DNA from: Holacanthus passer | Taxonomy: Eukaryota > Chordata > Actinopteri > Pomacanthidae | Length of the DNA: 64,000 nt | Direction of reading: 5' to 3' | Assembly (NCBI GenBank): GCA_025331565.1 | Contig: JAFREQ010000120.1 | Coordinates: 372,001-436,000, forward strand | In this document: piece after piece, positions 1-12,861 of the stretch | Numbering within the stretch: the stretch's first letter is position 1 | Layout of the letters: each line of letters starts with the position of its first letter | Notes under the pieces: model-generated | What the model was told of the DNA's origin: nothing | Seen by the model: only the letters and a program-made list of their open reading frames with translations | The model's database searches: none | Position numbers and translations under genes: made by a program

Positions 1-1295
1 TCCACCTTTTTAGCCATGCTGGTGTCACTGCACAGGTAGAACAGGTTAAAATGATTTGTTAAGTTAGAGGATTTATTACCACCATGCTGAACACCTGGAT
101 TGCCAGCAGAAAGAATGCAGGCCTTTTCTAAACCCCAGTGAACTAGTTTCCTGTGTCACCCCACTCGTTCACCTCAGTGTCGCTCACTTAACCGCAGGGT
201 TGGGTCAGCTCACCCTGGTCCTCTTCTCATGGCCCCAAACGTAAACTGACCTCGACGTTGGTTTCAGTTCATTTTGCTTAACACGGCTCAAGGAAAGCTC
301 TTAACTTGCTGTCGTCTGCAGCACGGCACTGTCGTCCATATCCCTAAGCAAGTCTTCATATCGTCCACTCTCTCCTCTGTTGTCCGCCCTCAGACTGGCT
401 CGTATTACATAAGAGCATCCTTATTGAGGTTGGCACCCCATCAAAATGACAAATGGCAACCTGTAACTGTGACATTAACAATATGGAAAAGATTTATAAT
501 TACTGTTGCTATGAAATTTTGCACTGACATTCATGGTGCCCAGAGGATGAATCCTAACAATTGTGTTGATCCCCCCCTTGTTGAAATATCTCAACATCTA
601 TGTGGTGGATTGGTTCAAGTTTTTGTACAGATATCCATTGTTCCCACTTGACGCACCCTAATGACTTGGATGATCCTGTGGCTTTTCCTCTAGAGCCACC
701 GTGATATCGACATTTATGGTTCACATTGAAATTTGTCAACACATTTTAAATGGATTGGTTTACTACACATTATTCCTGTCTTCTTCAGAACTGTAACAAG
801 CTGAATGGTTCCCTGCAGAGTTTTCTTGTAAACAAGCAAAAGTAATGTTTACATTCATTGCCATTAAAACGCATCGTGTGTTATCTTGAGGTCTAACAAA
901 TGAGTGTGATGAATGCATTTCCTTCCTTATAAAACACTTTCGTCGATTTTTTTTTTTTTAATTAAAAGTTTGAAACCTCCACTGTTAAGTCAATGTTTTC
1001 TCACAAGCAGTAGTTGTCTTTCCTGCCTTTGTAATGTAAAGTAAAAATCTTGGTTTTACACTCTTATCATAATATGTAAATGCTAAATAAAAGCAACAAC
1101 TGTGACCAGATATTATCCACTTTCTTAAGTCAGCCTGTCTTTCTGTTGACAAATGCCTCAACCGCCACCTTAAGGCTTCCTCTCTGTTATCACCCACTGT
1201 CTGCTAAGACACTGAAAACTCAAATGAAGCATAAATTAATTCATTAAATCTTTATGTAGTTTTGAGTGGTAATTCAAAGTTTCCTTTCTCCACAG
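1..1295 (+). other. cds1: cds1 intron upstream of the first visible exon
   Basis: The acceptor at 1291-1295 (CACAG after a pyrimidine tract) begins an exon in the middle of a codon, so the sequence to the left must be intron. I searched this stretch for the acidic, Ser-rich N-terminal exon expected of CDS proteins and did not find it. The only recognisable content is a dispersed repeat at about 805-945. Confidence 0.75.
805..945. repeat. Dispersed teleost repeat copy A
   Basis: This stretch shares the string GAGTTTTCTTGTAAACAA and following motifs (AAAAGT, ATGTT, TCTTGAGGT, TAACAA) with 37057-37160 in the same window. I recognise it as a common interspersed repeat of fish genomes. Family name unknown to me; boundaries are approximate. 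Confidence 0.6.
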
Positions 1296-4200
1296 ATGGA
1301 AGAACTACTGGATACGAGGGGTTCTGTCTTTAGCCATGATTTCAGGCTTTTTCCTCATCATCTATATGGGACCTGTCACTCTTATATTAGTGGTAAGTGA
1401 CAGTGATTGGTACTGTAACCAGTGTATGAGCCCTCAATGCATCTGTACTGCAGTTACTTGTAATTACTTCTATTATTTCTCATTTCTAATGGCTGAAAAG
1501 ATATTTTTTTTAGGTTTCGGGGATGGACCAGTTGAAATACTGACTCAGTTTGTTTTTCAAGTCTGAGCTTTTTAGTCATATTTCCGTTCTGTTCCCATCA
1601 TCTGACGTAGGTCATGACCGTCCAAATCAAGTGTTTCCAAGAAATCATCACCATCGGCTACAGAGTTTACCATTCCTATGAATTGCCTTGGTTCAGGACA
1701 CTAAGCTGGTAAGGAGAATGGATTTCACAGGAAACAGCAGACGTATGATGGATGCGTTATGAACAGAGACTGGTTTTAAGAAGGGCAAAACAGCAGAATT
1801 TGAACTTTGATGTACTGGATGGTCAAATATTGCAGTGTGTTTTTCTTCAGTGACTCAAATCGTGTAGTTAGGAGACCATTGTCTTGGTCGGAGACACTTC
1901 AACAGCACTGTTTTAGGATTTGGTAAAAAAATAGACAGGAACCTCAGGCCACCTGAATGTCAGGTCTATACTCAGAGCTGTCCTTTCAGTGTAATGGTAT
2001 GCAAGGACATTTAAGATTTTCTCTTGTAAAGGTAGAGCTTCTTCTGGCAGACCTACTCCATTTAATTGCACTGTTCCTCCAATAAAACGCTGACTCAAAC
2101 CAGCTTCGTCTGCAGGTAGTGGCTCTGAATACGCAACACGTACCTACTAGCATAAAGCCAAAGTTTCCTCCTGTTTCTGTTTCAGTGTTTTTGTTAACAG
2201 GCCACCTTTGCATACACACCCACACTATGTGACAGCAGCACTCAGCGCAGCCTGGAGCAAAGGTCACTGCCGTGTTGGAAGCAAATGAAGGCTAATTGAA
2301 ACTTGCCCTTTTCACCAAGGCCACGCTTCATAACAAGTCCACACACACGCAGGAAAGACATGCCACTAGACATGTAAACCCAGTGCCCCACACAACACAC
2401 ATCCAACACAAGAGCAGACAGACAAGATCAGACTGAAGTGCACAAATACAGTGACTGTGTATAAGCTGCACACAGTTTATACACAGTTTAACAACAAGGC
2501 TCCAGGCCAAGAAGTACTCAAACACACTGAGGAAAAAAATAACAAATGGAAAATGTAAAAAACTAATTCCTTTTTTTCCCCTCAGGTACTTCCTGATTTG
2601 CGTCAACTACTTCTTCTATGGTGAAACGGTAGCGGATTACTTTGGGGCTCTGGTGCAGAGGGAGGAGCCTCTGCAGTTCCTGGCTCGTTATCACCGCTTC
2701 ATCTCCTTTGCTTTGTACCTCGCAGGTGGGTCTCGCCTTCAAGACAATATGACTGCTGTATCTTGCAAAACACACACGCTCTTTGGCCCCGCTGCTCCCA
2801 CTCACGTTTTCTTTCAAGGTGGATTATATTTCACCAGACACAGTGAGTGTGGTGTAGAGTTGAGTTGCAAATAACATTAGTGGAGAGAAAATAGAATGAA
2901 ACAGAGAAAGAGAAACAAACACCTCAGGGACACACTATAAACTCATGAGTTTACAAACTGATTATCATTGACATGAGCTCATCTCCTCTTTTGCTTTGGA
3001 GCTCTCATTTACTGATGGTTTATTGCTCTGGTAAACTGCAGTGGGATGTGCCATAAAGCCACAAACATTGAGCTGTGGCTCTTATCAAGCTACTTGATAT
3101 ACTGATGATTCACATACATGGAATGTAAAGAGAGCTGGCAGTTAACCTGAAATCTCCTGTCTTGGTAATCAGCCTCATCATAATCTTTGTTTATGTTACA
3201 GCCTTGTGTTAAATAAGAAAACATGTCCCGTTTTATCATCATCAGATTATTTTAACTCTTCAACATCAGTATTGGCCAGTATTGCATCAGCTGAGTTCTA
3301 GTTTATAATAGAAAGTGCAAAATATTTTGTACACTTACTTGAGAATGAAAGCACCATTATACCCAGAGAGTCAGGCTCCTGACTCTTTATTGTGAACTTA
3401 AGGTTGCAGACTTTTCAGATCAGTTTTACTTTCAGCTGCATTAGCACAGAACAATTTATTAAATATAAAATTAAGAGCCGATCTAAGATTATGTTCGCTG
3501 TGATTGTTTGCCCATCTCAAGCAAGTTTTTTTTCATACTCTTGGGATACAAATAAAACATATAAAGAAATCTTAAAGTTTTAAAAGTGGTTTTAAATCTG
3601 AAGTATTTCATTGTAACATCAAATAATCATGACTCATAAAGAAACATTCAGAGTTAAAGTTTGGCAAGCTGTGTGTGTGTGTGTGGTTTGATCAGGTTTC
3701 AACATAAGCAAACATTATAGCATCTGTCATCACATTTTGATTCAAACATTGCCAGAATAGTGATTGGTGCATAAAAGTATGTGACACTACCTTTTTCTAA
3801 CTGAAGGAAGTACAGACACATAGAAGTCTCTCATGTGACATAACCAAAAAATACCAGAGGAACCAAATCGCTCACCATGAAAAACTGGATCTCTGTAATG
3901 ATGAGTAGAGCTTCTGTCTGCTGATCTCCCAGTGGTTAGTTTTAGAGTCCTTAGTAGGGTGAACACATTTCTTGCTGAGTGTTGCTGACTTAATTGTCTT
4001 TCAGGCGACCCAGCCAGGCGTCAGCTGCACTTTTAAGTCCCAAGGACATTCTGAGCTAGACAGCATCTTCTCCATCTGTTGGCAGTAATGGCTCCCTCGA
4101 GGGGCCTTCCCCGGTTTATGTAGACAAACCTGTCACAGGAGCTTTCAGCCGTCAGCCTCTTCAATTCAAATTTGTGCGTCTGATTTAAAGTCAGTGTAAA

Positions 4201-7200
4201 AATCCCCCAAGATGTTTGCGTGAAGGAAGGAATTGTTCAGTCACAGGCATGCTTCACACACCTCCCCATACAGTATACAGTAAATCAAGTTTTTATATGT
4301 GATATGTATTTTTCAACTTGAAGTCAAATCTGACAGCATGTTGTCTACTCTTTCACAGGTTTCTGCATGTTTGTGCTGAGTTTAGTGAAGAAACATTACC
4401 GCCTGCAGTTTTATATGGTGTGTATCAGCCAAGTAACCCTCTCCTTCTCCTCTCCACTCCACAACTAACCTTCCTGTCCATCCTCTTCTACTGCTTCTGA
4501 CTTCCTGTTGTGTCCCTCTGAGAAAGTTTTAGAAACTCATCTTGTGCTCTGATATTTCCATTGTAGTGTCACATTTTTCCTCACTTTTCAGCTCTTTTAA
4601 ACACAGTGTTTGCTGTTAAATGCTTTACCTTTATGTCATACTGTATAACTCACAGATGAGCTGCTGGGCTGTGCCGAGTTATATCCTGGAAAAATGCAGG
4701 ACTTGAGCTTTATTTCACTCCACTTGCATCTGTTGTGCTTTTTCTGCCATCTGTGGTCGACTTTATGCACCACAAATCATTGTCATAAACTAACTTTATT
4801 AGTATCTTTTGTGAGTGTTTAATTTTTTTATTTGATTTTTTTATATTTTGCATGTATTGACTAGTTGGATTTTCATTTCTCATTCAGTTATTTTGCAGAC
4901 AGATTTATGCAAAGTACAACCCTGATTACAAAAAAGTTGGGATATTGTGTAAAATGTAAATTCAACATTTTGCAAATCCTTTTCAACCTATATTCAGCTG
5001 AACACAGTACAAATAATTTCATTTTCAAACTGATAAACTTTATTGTTTTTTTGTAAATAAACAGTCATTCTGAATTTGATGCCTGCAACACGTTCCAAAA
5101 AAGTTGGGACAGGGACATGTTTACCATTGTGTTACAGCACCTTTTCTTTAACAACACTCAGTAAGTGTTTGGGAACTGAGGACACTCATTTTTGAAAGTG
5201 AAATTCTTCGCATTTCTTGCTTGATATTTGACTTCAGTTGCTCAAAAGTTTGGGGTCTCTTGTTGTATTTTGCGTTTCATAATGTTCCACCCATTTTTCA
5301 ATGGGAGATGGTGCTAATAGCTGCACTGTTTTACTATGAAGTCACGCTGTTTTAACACATGCAGAATGGGGCTTGGCATTGTCTTGCTGGATTATGCAGG
5401 GATGTCCCAGAAGAAGGGATGGCAGCATATGTTGCTCCAAAACCTCTATGTACCTTTCAGCATTCATGGTGCCTTCACAGATGTGCAAGTTAGCCATGCC
5501 ATGGAAACTAAAAGACCCCCAGACCATCACAGATGCTGGCTTTAGACCAATCTGGCTGGTCCTATTCCTCTTTAGCCCGGAGGACACAACGTCCATGATT
5601 TCCTAAAACAATCTGAAATGTGGACTGATCAGACCACAGCAAACTTTTCCCTTTTGCTTCAGTACATTTCAGATGAGCTCAGGCAAAGAGAAGTCAGTGG
5701 CGTGTCTGGATGTTGCTTCTTTATGGCTTTCGCTTTGCATGGTAGAGTCTTAATTTGCATTTGTGGATGCAGCGAAGAACTGTGTTTACCAACAACGATT
5801 CTCTGAAGTGTTATTTATTTATTTATGTGCAGACATTTCTTCAGATTCTCTGAATCCAAACAGGTGTTTTTGGATCAGTCCACAACTTTCACAGTCTTTT
5901 GTTGCTCCTGTCCCAACTTGTTCAAAACATGTTGCTGATATCAAATTCAGAATAAGCAGATATTTACAAAAATCAATGAAGCTGATGAGGTCAAACATTA
6001 AATATATTGTCTTTCTACTGTTTTCAATTGATGATGATTCAATTGATATGTCAAAAAGATCAGCAAATGATCACATTCTGTTGTATTTATGTTTTACACA
6101 GGGTTTACTTTTTTTGGAATCAGGGTTGTACTATGATTTGCCATAAGTGCACATTTTTAAGGCATCAGGCCCCAAAAAGGAATTCGATTCCCTGTCACCT
6201 ATTTCACTACATAATCATAACCCCAAAAGTTCAAAAGTGATTATTGATTAATATATCACAATATTTACTGTCAAAAGAAGACACTTTGTCAGCCTAAATT
6301 CTCAGTCCTGTTTGATTTATTTATGCTGCAGTGTCCTTGTTTTTTAAAAGTAATTTAAATCATTTTAGTGAATGCATCTTCACAAAATTCTTGTTTGAAT
6401 CTGTCCCATAAATTTGTAACCTAAAATGTTTGACAGAGCTTGCCTACCTGCTTCCTGCTCTTGGCACACTATCCTACGTTTCTTTGTTTTGATGTATATC
6501 ATCTCACTTTGCAGTGTGGCTTTGTCAGTGTCATTCACCGCACCTGTCTGTCTTTTGTTATGAATCCACTATCTTCTGACACGAGCCAACTTCTGAGCAG
6601 GCCTGGCTACATTCCAGTACAGTGACACTGTGGTGTTTGTGTTTGTGTTTGCCATTCCAGTTTGCTTGGACCCATGTGACCCTGTTGATTGTGGTAACTC
6701 AGTCCCACCTTGTCATTCAGAACCTGTTTGAAGGGATGATCTGGTAAGCAGGACACAGACAGACCAGAGGAAACCTGCCTTGTTGTCTCCGACTTTCACT
6801 GCACATGTGTCTTCACCAGTGTGTTCTCACTGTTTTGGTGCTCTTCATATAGGCTTTTAAGGTTTGACTAATGCAACAGAAAGTGAACAAAGCAACAATT
6901 CATTAAAATAATTAAGTCATGTATACAAATATTTAATATTTTACTTAAATGCTCTAAGTGATTTATTCAAATAGATTCATAATAATTGCCTTTTTATTTT
7001 CATAGTTTTTGTTACATATTGCCACATTAGAATAGCACACAAGTTATTCTATGCTGCCACAGTGACAATTCACAGTAGAGCAGACACATTTTCTGGCCAC
7101 AGAGAGAATTAATCAGATTTTTTGTGGATGTGGATCCATGATAACTTTGGAAATTCCTTCCTCCAGGTTCATTGTCCCGATCTCCATTGTGATCTGTAAT

Positions 7201-10200
7201 GACATCATGGCCTATCTGTTTGGATTCTTCTTTGGGAGGACTCCACTGATCAAGGTAAACCAAACATTGTCTTATGTTGAGATGTGCATTATATTTAGTG
7301 GCTTTACTACTGTCTTTAAGAAGTTCAAGAGAGAGCTTTGATTGACAGATCAGCAACTCTGCAAGATTTCTCTGTCGTGACAATTATGAAAATACACAAA
7401 AAAATAAAGATTGGGGAATTATTTTTTTTAATAATTTTATATGGTGTGACTGAACAGTGTGAACGCTCAGCGATCGTTATACTTACTGACAGTGGACATA
7501 TCACTCAGATAAGTGTCACTGTGGTGATTTGCAAATTTAGGAGTTTATGGCAAGTAAGACAAACTGTATTTTTATATTTCTAACTTACCTAAAAACAAAA
7601 GCAATTCTGCATTAAAATACGATTTTTAACAACATTTCTCTGCAACTTCTTCAGTTTGAATGACTAGAGGTTCCAGTTTTCTAAATATTACCGGGCTGTT
7701 CACACCATGACATTATACTTGGTACTGTGGGAATATGAGGTGCAAGGGCCAAACAAGTGACCCAGTGAAATGTGGGCCAGTTCTGGATTCATGGCAGTAG
7801 GTTGAGCATGTTTGGTGGCCGTAGTGGTTCACCAAGATTGTGCCTTTCACTAATTACTTTAGTGGTTTTCACAAACAGAATCTGTAGACTCAGCTGAGGA
7901 GTGGAGAATGTTAAGTTTGGTGATTTTGCGATTGTGTCTTTGATTTTTGCCCTTGAAAAATTGACGTAATTCTGTTAGTTCACTCAACCATGACCTCCAG
8001 ACTGCACAGGGGCAGTTTGCAGCTGAGTCACAAGAGGTTGGGATAGAAGTCAGCAACATGAAGTTTGAGGATGCAGTCCTCTGTTGTAAAGTTCCTGACT
8101 ACTCCCTTTGGATTGGGAACGAGTTGCTGCGACATATGACAGAGTTAAAGCATCCCAGGGTCTTATTCATGAGTAGGGGTGAAAGGGTGTGTTCCAGCCC
8201 TCACCTGTGGTCATAAAAACAGCTTTAGAGTGAGGAGCTCGAACATCCAGATGGGGATCTGAGTAGAACTGATGCTTATTTGTGTTGAAAGGAGCCAGTT
8301 GAGGTGGTTCAGCATCTGATCAGGACGCCTCCCAGTGGATGTGTTCTGGATGTGTCCAAGTGAGACTGGATCTCAGGACAGACCCAGAGAACACAGTGGG
8401 ATTATACACCAATCCTGTCTCTCTCAGGAGGAGCCGGTGAATGTGGTTGGGCAGCTGCCTCACAATACTGAGGTGTCAAAAAAACTAAATGGAGGGATTG
8501 GGCTTGTTTGGCTGCATGTATTCTCCTGCACACAATCATCTTGTGTCATGTCTGCCATTCATCAGCAAACTGTTCTCTCATCAGCACTGAACAGATTGGC
8601 AATATTTCAGTCAGACAAACCTGCTTATAAATAACTCTCCAGGTTGTGACACAAGCAAGTAACCCAAACTCTTGTAAAGTGAACGATTCACGTCATTTCT
8701 TGAATTCTTAAACTGACTGAACATCACTGGACTCCACAAGATTAAATACAGGGTAAATGCATGAGAATTTCGACAGTGGCTGCTGCTGTCCATCTAGCCA
8801 CACAAGAGCTATTCAGTAACTCTGAGGTCTATTTTAAATCACATGTAGTTTGTGGTGAGACTGATGTCATATAGTTGTGAAAGACGGCCTCTGTTTCTGT
8901 CTCTAACCCCCGACAGCTCTCACCCAAGAAGACATGGGAGGGCTTCATCGGAGGCTTCTTCTCCACTGTGGTCTTTGGCTTCATAGTGAGTTAACTTTAT
9001 CTGTTTTTGCCACTCACTCACTCACATGGTCTGTTTTGCCTTCGACTCACAGTTTTCAAAACCTCTACTTTCAGTTTACTCAAGACAAGAATATTAGTGT
9101 TTCTTATTTTTATCCACTAGCTTGATGTAACAGACACATAGCAGCTAAACAGTCTAAACTGTGGTTGGTTATTTGCTAAAATTCTAGTGTAGACAAGAAA
9201 CAGCCATTGCCAGAATTTATAAGATGTTCAGGGTGTGACATGGCTGGCAGTTTCACCACATGGTTACAAAAGACAGACAGTGCTTATGTAACATTCAGGC
9301 ACATGGTCTGTCATTTCTGTCTCAAAGAATGTGAAATATGCTTTGTTACTGATGGAAATTAAATTTTTTATTATTTAACCACATGCCAACCAGGACAGAA
9401 AATCTTTTTTGCTTTGCATATACTGAACACTTTCACTATCACTAATTGATTTTTATTAGCATGAAGCTGGTGGAATTTCCAAATTTGCACACTTACGTAA
9501 AGTTTGCACAAAAGCAAGATTCAACAATTTCATTTATGTAATGTCATACCAATGTACAAACACAGAGTTAGAAGCTGATCTTTTCTTTGTGTCTGACCCT
9601 CAGCTGGCCTACCTCCTGTCTCAGTTCCAGTACTTTGTGTGTCCTGTGGGCTTCAACAGTGAGACCAATGGCTTTACGGTTGAGTGTGAGCCGTCTGATA
9701 TCTTTGTGATGCAGGAGTACACTCTGCCCGCTGTCGTACAAAACACACTGAGATGGGTAAGACTGTCCTTTCATTTAAAATATTTTGTATCAGCTAAGAG
9801 CATGTCAAATAGGGGTGATGTTTTAAATTAAATATTTCACTATTGTAAAAATATTATATACGTCATTCCATTGTTTTTCCCATTTCTCCTTGTCTCTCTT
9901 TTAGAAAACGGTGAACCTGTACCCCTTCCAGATCCACAGCATCTTCCTCTCGTCCTTCGCGTCTCTTATCGGGCCTTTTGGCGGCTTCTTTGCCAGCGGC
10001 TTCAAGCGAGCCTTCAAAATCAAAGTAAAGAGCGTCTCAGTTTTTCCCTCATTTTGTCTTTCGTCCAACAAGTTTACTTAAATGTGTGATTTACTCTCCT
10101 TCATCAAGGACATTGTTTATTATATTGTTTATTGTTCATCTGTTGTTTTAGCATCTACAGCTCGGTACAGGTTTCACTTGAATCTGTTTTTCTGGTGAGA

Positions 10201-11683
10201 TTTAAGTGTCATTAGCTCATTGTTTTCCATTTTATTATCACAAGTTCGTAGTTAGTGTCTCTACCATCTGCATCTTAAGTTTCTGCCATTACGTGCTCAC
10301 AGGCAGGGATTGGTTTAAAGGAGACATTTGAATACTGCAGAAACTGGTTGGACCACTTCAGCTGTCGTGAAGAGCAGAGATTTTACTTAAAGTGACAGGT
10401 AGCTCGGCAGTGCTTTGCGTAATCCCTCACACAGCTGGACACATTCATTACTGCAGGCTGTGGAGGTAAACTGCAGCCTCCTACTGTCAGCCACTGAGCT
10501 GCACCACCGCTGTCACCGGGGTCTCAGCGCCTTGTTTAAGGGCTCCCTGCTGTGAAAAGTCATTTCTCAAACAACTGAAGCAGTTAATGCTTGTGGAGTC
10601 GGTGCTTCTGCATTTTGCAGACTGCCCTTGTAGCACGTCTCCACCTAGTGACACCATGTGTGTTTGACTGGTGATCTTTATCAAACTGCAGCATTGAAAC
10701 CCAAAAAAATTTTGGGTTCAGCAGGTAGTTCTGATGTTGTGACGTCCTGCTGTCTCTTCTCCTGCAGGACTTTGCCAACACCATCCCCGGCCACGGTGGC
10801 ATCATGGATCGATTTGACTGTCAGTACCTGATGGCCACCTTCACACACGTCTACATAGCCAGCTTCATCAGGTAAGAAGAGAAATGGAGGCTGAGAGGGA
10901 GAGGTGTCTGATAGTGAGTTGTGTGTGAAGTTCTTTACAGTCATTTAAAATCTTTCTGTTTGTTAAATGTTTGTTCATCAGTCCACATAAAACTTCAGAA
11001 GGCTGCAAAATAAATGAAACTTAGAACCACATCTGTACTTAGAAAAAGGTTTGTACCTCTGGCTCCATCACTGCTCACAGCTTGTCAGGGGAAAAAATTA
11101 GCAACCTCATTGGACTCCAACATGAACAGTATTCCTGCAGTGATGACAAAGAAGTTATTTGCAAATGTTTGCATATGTTTTCTGGTATTCAGTCAGAGCA
11201 GAGCAGAAATTACAGTAAATCACTGATAAAACAATTGTATCATTAAGTGTAAAGGTCCATAATGTCACAGCAGGAAACAAACCACATCAGCCACCTAAAC
11301 TACTTTCCTAGCCTATGGAAATGTTATAGTTAATACAGGGTTCCCACGGTCATGAAATTCCTGAAAAGTTATAAGATCGGCTGAAGTGATGTGGGCACTG
11401 AAGAAAATGGACTCACATTATTCATATAGCAGGTGAGTTTTCCAGAGCAGAATAGAGGCCAGATTTAGTTGTTGGGATGCAAAGTGTTGTGTACCTCTTC
11501 GCACTCTTGTTTCCATTGTGGTCACATTTTTCATCATCGTCTCACAGGGGGCCGAACCCAAGCAAGGTGCTACAGCAGCTGTTGATGCTCCAGCCTGAAC
11601 AGCAGCTCAGCATTTTCCACACTCTGCACTCCCACCTGAGAGAGAGGGACATGCTGCCCCCCGCCGCTGACCGGGCTGAATGA
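1296..11683 (+). CDS. cds1: Phosphatidate cytidylyltransferase 1 (CDP-diacylglycerol synthase), 3' 11 coding exons
   Basis: The enzyme joins CTP and phosphatidic acid to give CDP-diacylglycerol, the precursor of phosphatidylinositol, in the ER membrane. Exons read from the sequence: 1296-1392, 1611-1708, 2586-2725, 4359-4417, 6661-6743, 7167-7254, 8917-8985, 9604-9756, 9905-10024, 10768-10871 and 11548-11683 (stop TGA). All have AG/GT borders and phases that join without error into 381 residues. The first exon starts inside an Arg codon, so the first 80 or so residues are on exons left of the window (human CDS1 is 461 aa). The product is rich in membrane helices. The family signature spans the last three exons: [10 protein letters not shown], then [11 protein letters not shown] and IMDRFD, which carry the conserved basic and acidic catalytic residues. 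Residues such as YRVYHSY, VADYF and [12 protein letters not shown] match the CDS1 rather than the CDS2 paralogue. The protein is intact, and the gene converges on tmem175. Confidence 0.96.
4917..6128 (-). mobile_element. Tc1/mariner-like DNA transposon, internally deleted, antisense in a cds1 intron
   Basis: The ends are inverted repeats: the left end starts CAACCCTGATTACAAAAAA and the right end, read in reverse, starts CAACCCTGATTCCAAAAAA. Both are flanked by TA (4915-4916 and 6129-6130), the target duplication of Tc1/mariner elements. Long subterminal repeats of about 200 bp follow, each with the motif AGTTGGGACAG or its decayed form. At about 1.2 kb it is shorter than a full Tc1 element, and only the middle of the transposase remains. 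It lies between cds1 exons 4359-4417 and 6661-6743, in the opposite orientation to the gene. Confidence 0.9.
5342..5596 (-). pseudogene. Tc1-like transposase fragment (DDE domain)
   Basis: An open frame of 84 residues carries the typical Tc1 DDE-domain block: [20 protein letters not shown], then [15 protein letters not shown], then [10 protein letters not shown], where DNAKPH holds the second catalytic aspartate. The N-terminal DNA-binding domains and the final acidic residue region are missing, so it cannot encode an active enzyme. It sits inside the inverted-repeat element at 4917-6128. Confidence 0.88.
7975..8465 (+). pseudogene. Decayed LINE reverse-transcriptase C-terminal region in a cds1 intron
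   Basis: The DNA follows, with many changes, the 3' coding part of a non-LTR retrotransposon that is abundant in fish. A segment with GGCAGTTTGCAGCTGAGT is followed by CTCACCTGTGGTCAT, and then by a frame reading ERSQLRW and, after stops, [18 protein letters not shown]. In the family these correspond to ERSQLRWLGHL and the arginine/proline-rich C-terminus. Stops and frameshifts are frequent. Family assignment beyond LINE is uncertain. Confidence 0.65.
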
Positions 11684-12507
11684 AAGACCGCCGGCTTCAC
11701 AGAGTGTGTGTGATGGTTTAGAAGGTTTGTGTAAGCATGTACACACACACGCAGGCACACACTCTTTAAGTATGGCTGTATGGTGTGTGTGATCCAAGGC
11801 CTCTCGCAGAGCTTCCATCGTCATCCTGCTGGCTCTTCATTCGACTTCCAACCAGCTTAACACCACGACTTTGAACCTGAGGTGACTCTCCAGATCCACG
11901 TGGAATAACCTCGTAGTAAAACAAAAAAAACACACAATACCAACAACAACAACAACAACAAAAAAATAGGCGGCTTTGTTGCTGTCCACTTGGACCAGCA
12001 CATAAATAACAACATACTTCACGAGCAAACAGGCAAATCCCCATCCTGAAAACGTAGAGAGTGAAGATAAAATGTCTTATCAAACAAAGCGGACTCTAAA
12101 GCACATGGCTTTCTCAGCGCAGGCGGATGGTGGACATGCAGTTTCCCTGTGGATGGCAAATATTGCACTGACTTTAGCTGAACAAATGGATTTAAGAAGC
12201 TTTTACCAGCATAAACTGGGCCCAAAGTGTTGGGCACGTGGACCTGAGCTCAAGCAAACAGACTGTTGAGACTTGTTTTTCTGGGGTTTGGGTGTGGGTG
12301 AAGCAATGACGCAGCAGGGTTGTCCTACATACTCTAAACACTGTTTTATAGACTATGCTCTGTTTAATGGTCTTAACCTCACAGCATAACTAAACATGTA
12401 GCATGTACGCAAGTCCTGTCTTGGGCTACTGCTTAAACTAAGCCATGATGTTTGTTCTGCTCTTCCACAGTGTGAACTTTTAGCTTTTAGTTTTCTGTCT
12501 GAATCTA

Positions 12508-12513
12508 AATAAA
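12508..12513 (+). terminator. Possible proximal poly(A) signal of cds1
   Basis: Canonical AATAAA lies 825 bp after the stop codon, upstream of the inserted TTAA-flanked element. It would give a short-UTR transcript. Confidence 0.45.
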
Positions 12514-12861
12514 TCGCACAATTAAAGTCAATCAAGATTGACTGTAGGCATGTTAACGCAGAAACTAGAGTATCAGCACTAGAGCATCAACACTCAATGT
12601 ATTGTACATAAATATACCTGAAATATTTAGCTGAACAAATACCTACTACATACTATAACTACTTGTGTGACCTACTGGGGGAAAAGAAAAACACTTTAAG
12701 CTATGAGAAATGATATGCAAAAAAAAAAGAGATTTAACTCATTTGTAGCCTTTAGCATGAACAAATTAGCTTTTTAACAGGTAGGGATGTAGATTTGATC
12801 TGAGGTTGCTGCTTTAGAGGGTTGTACTGGGTGACCCTTCATTAGAGAATGTAAAAAGAAT

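Noticed and set aside
274..651. Open frame of 125 codons left of cds1
   Set aside because: It lies in cds1 intron DNA and does not resemble the acidic N-terminal exon of CDS enzymes or any other family.
1296..11683. Assignment of the cytidylyltransferase to cds2
   Set aside because: Paralogue-specific residues ([33 protein letters not shown]) fit CDS1 better than CDS2.
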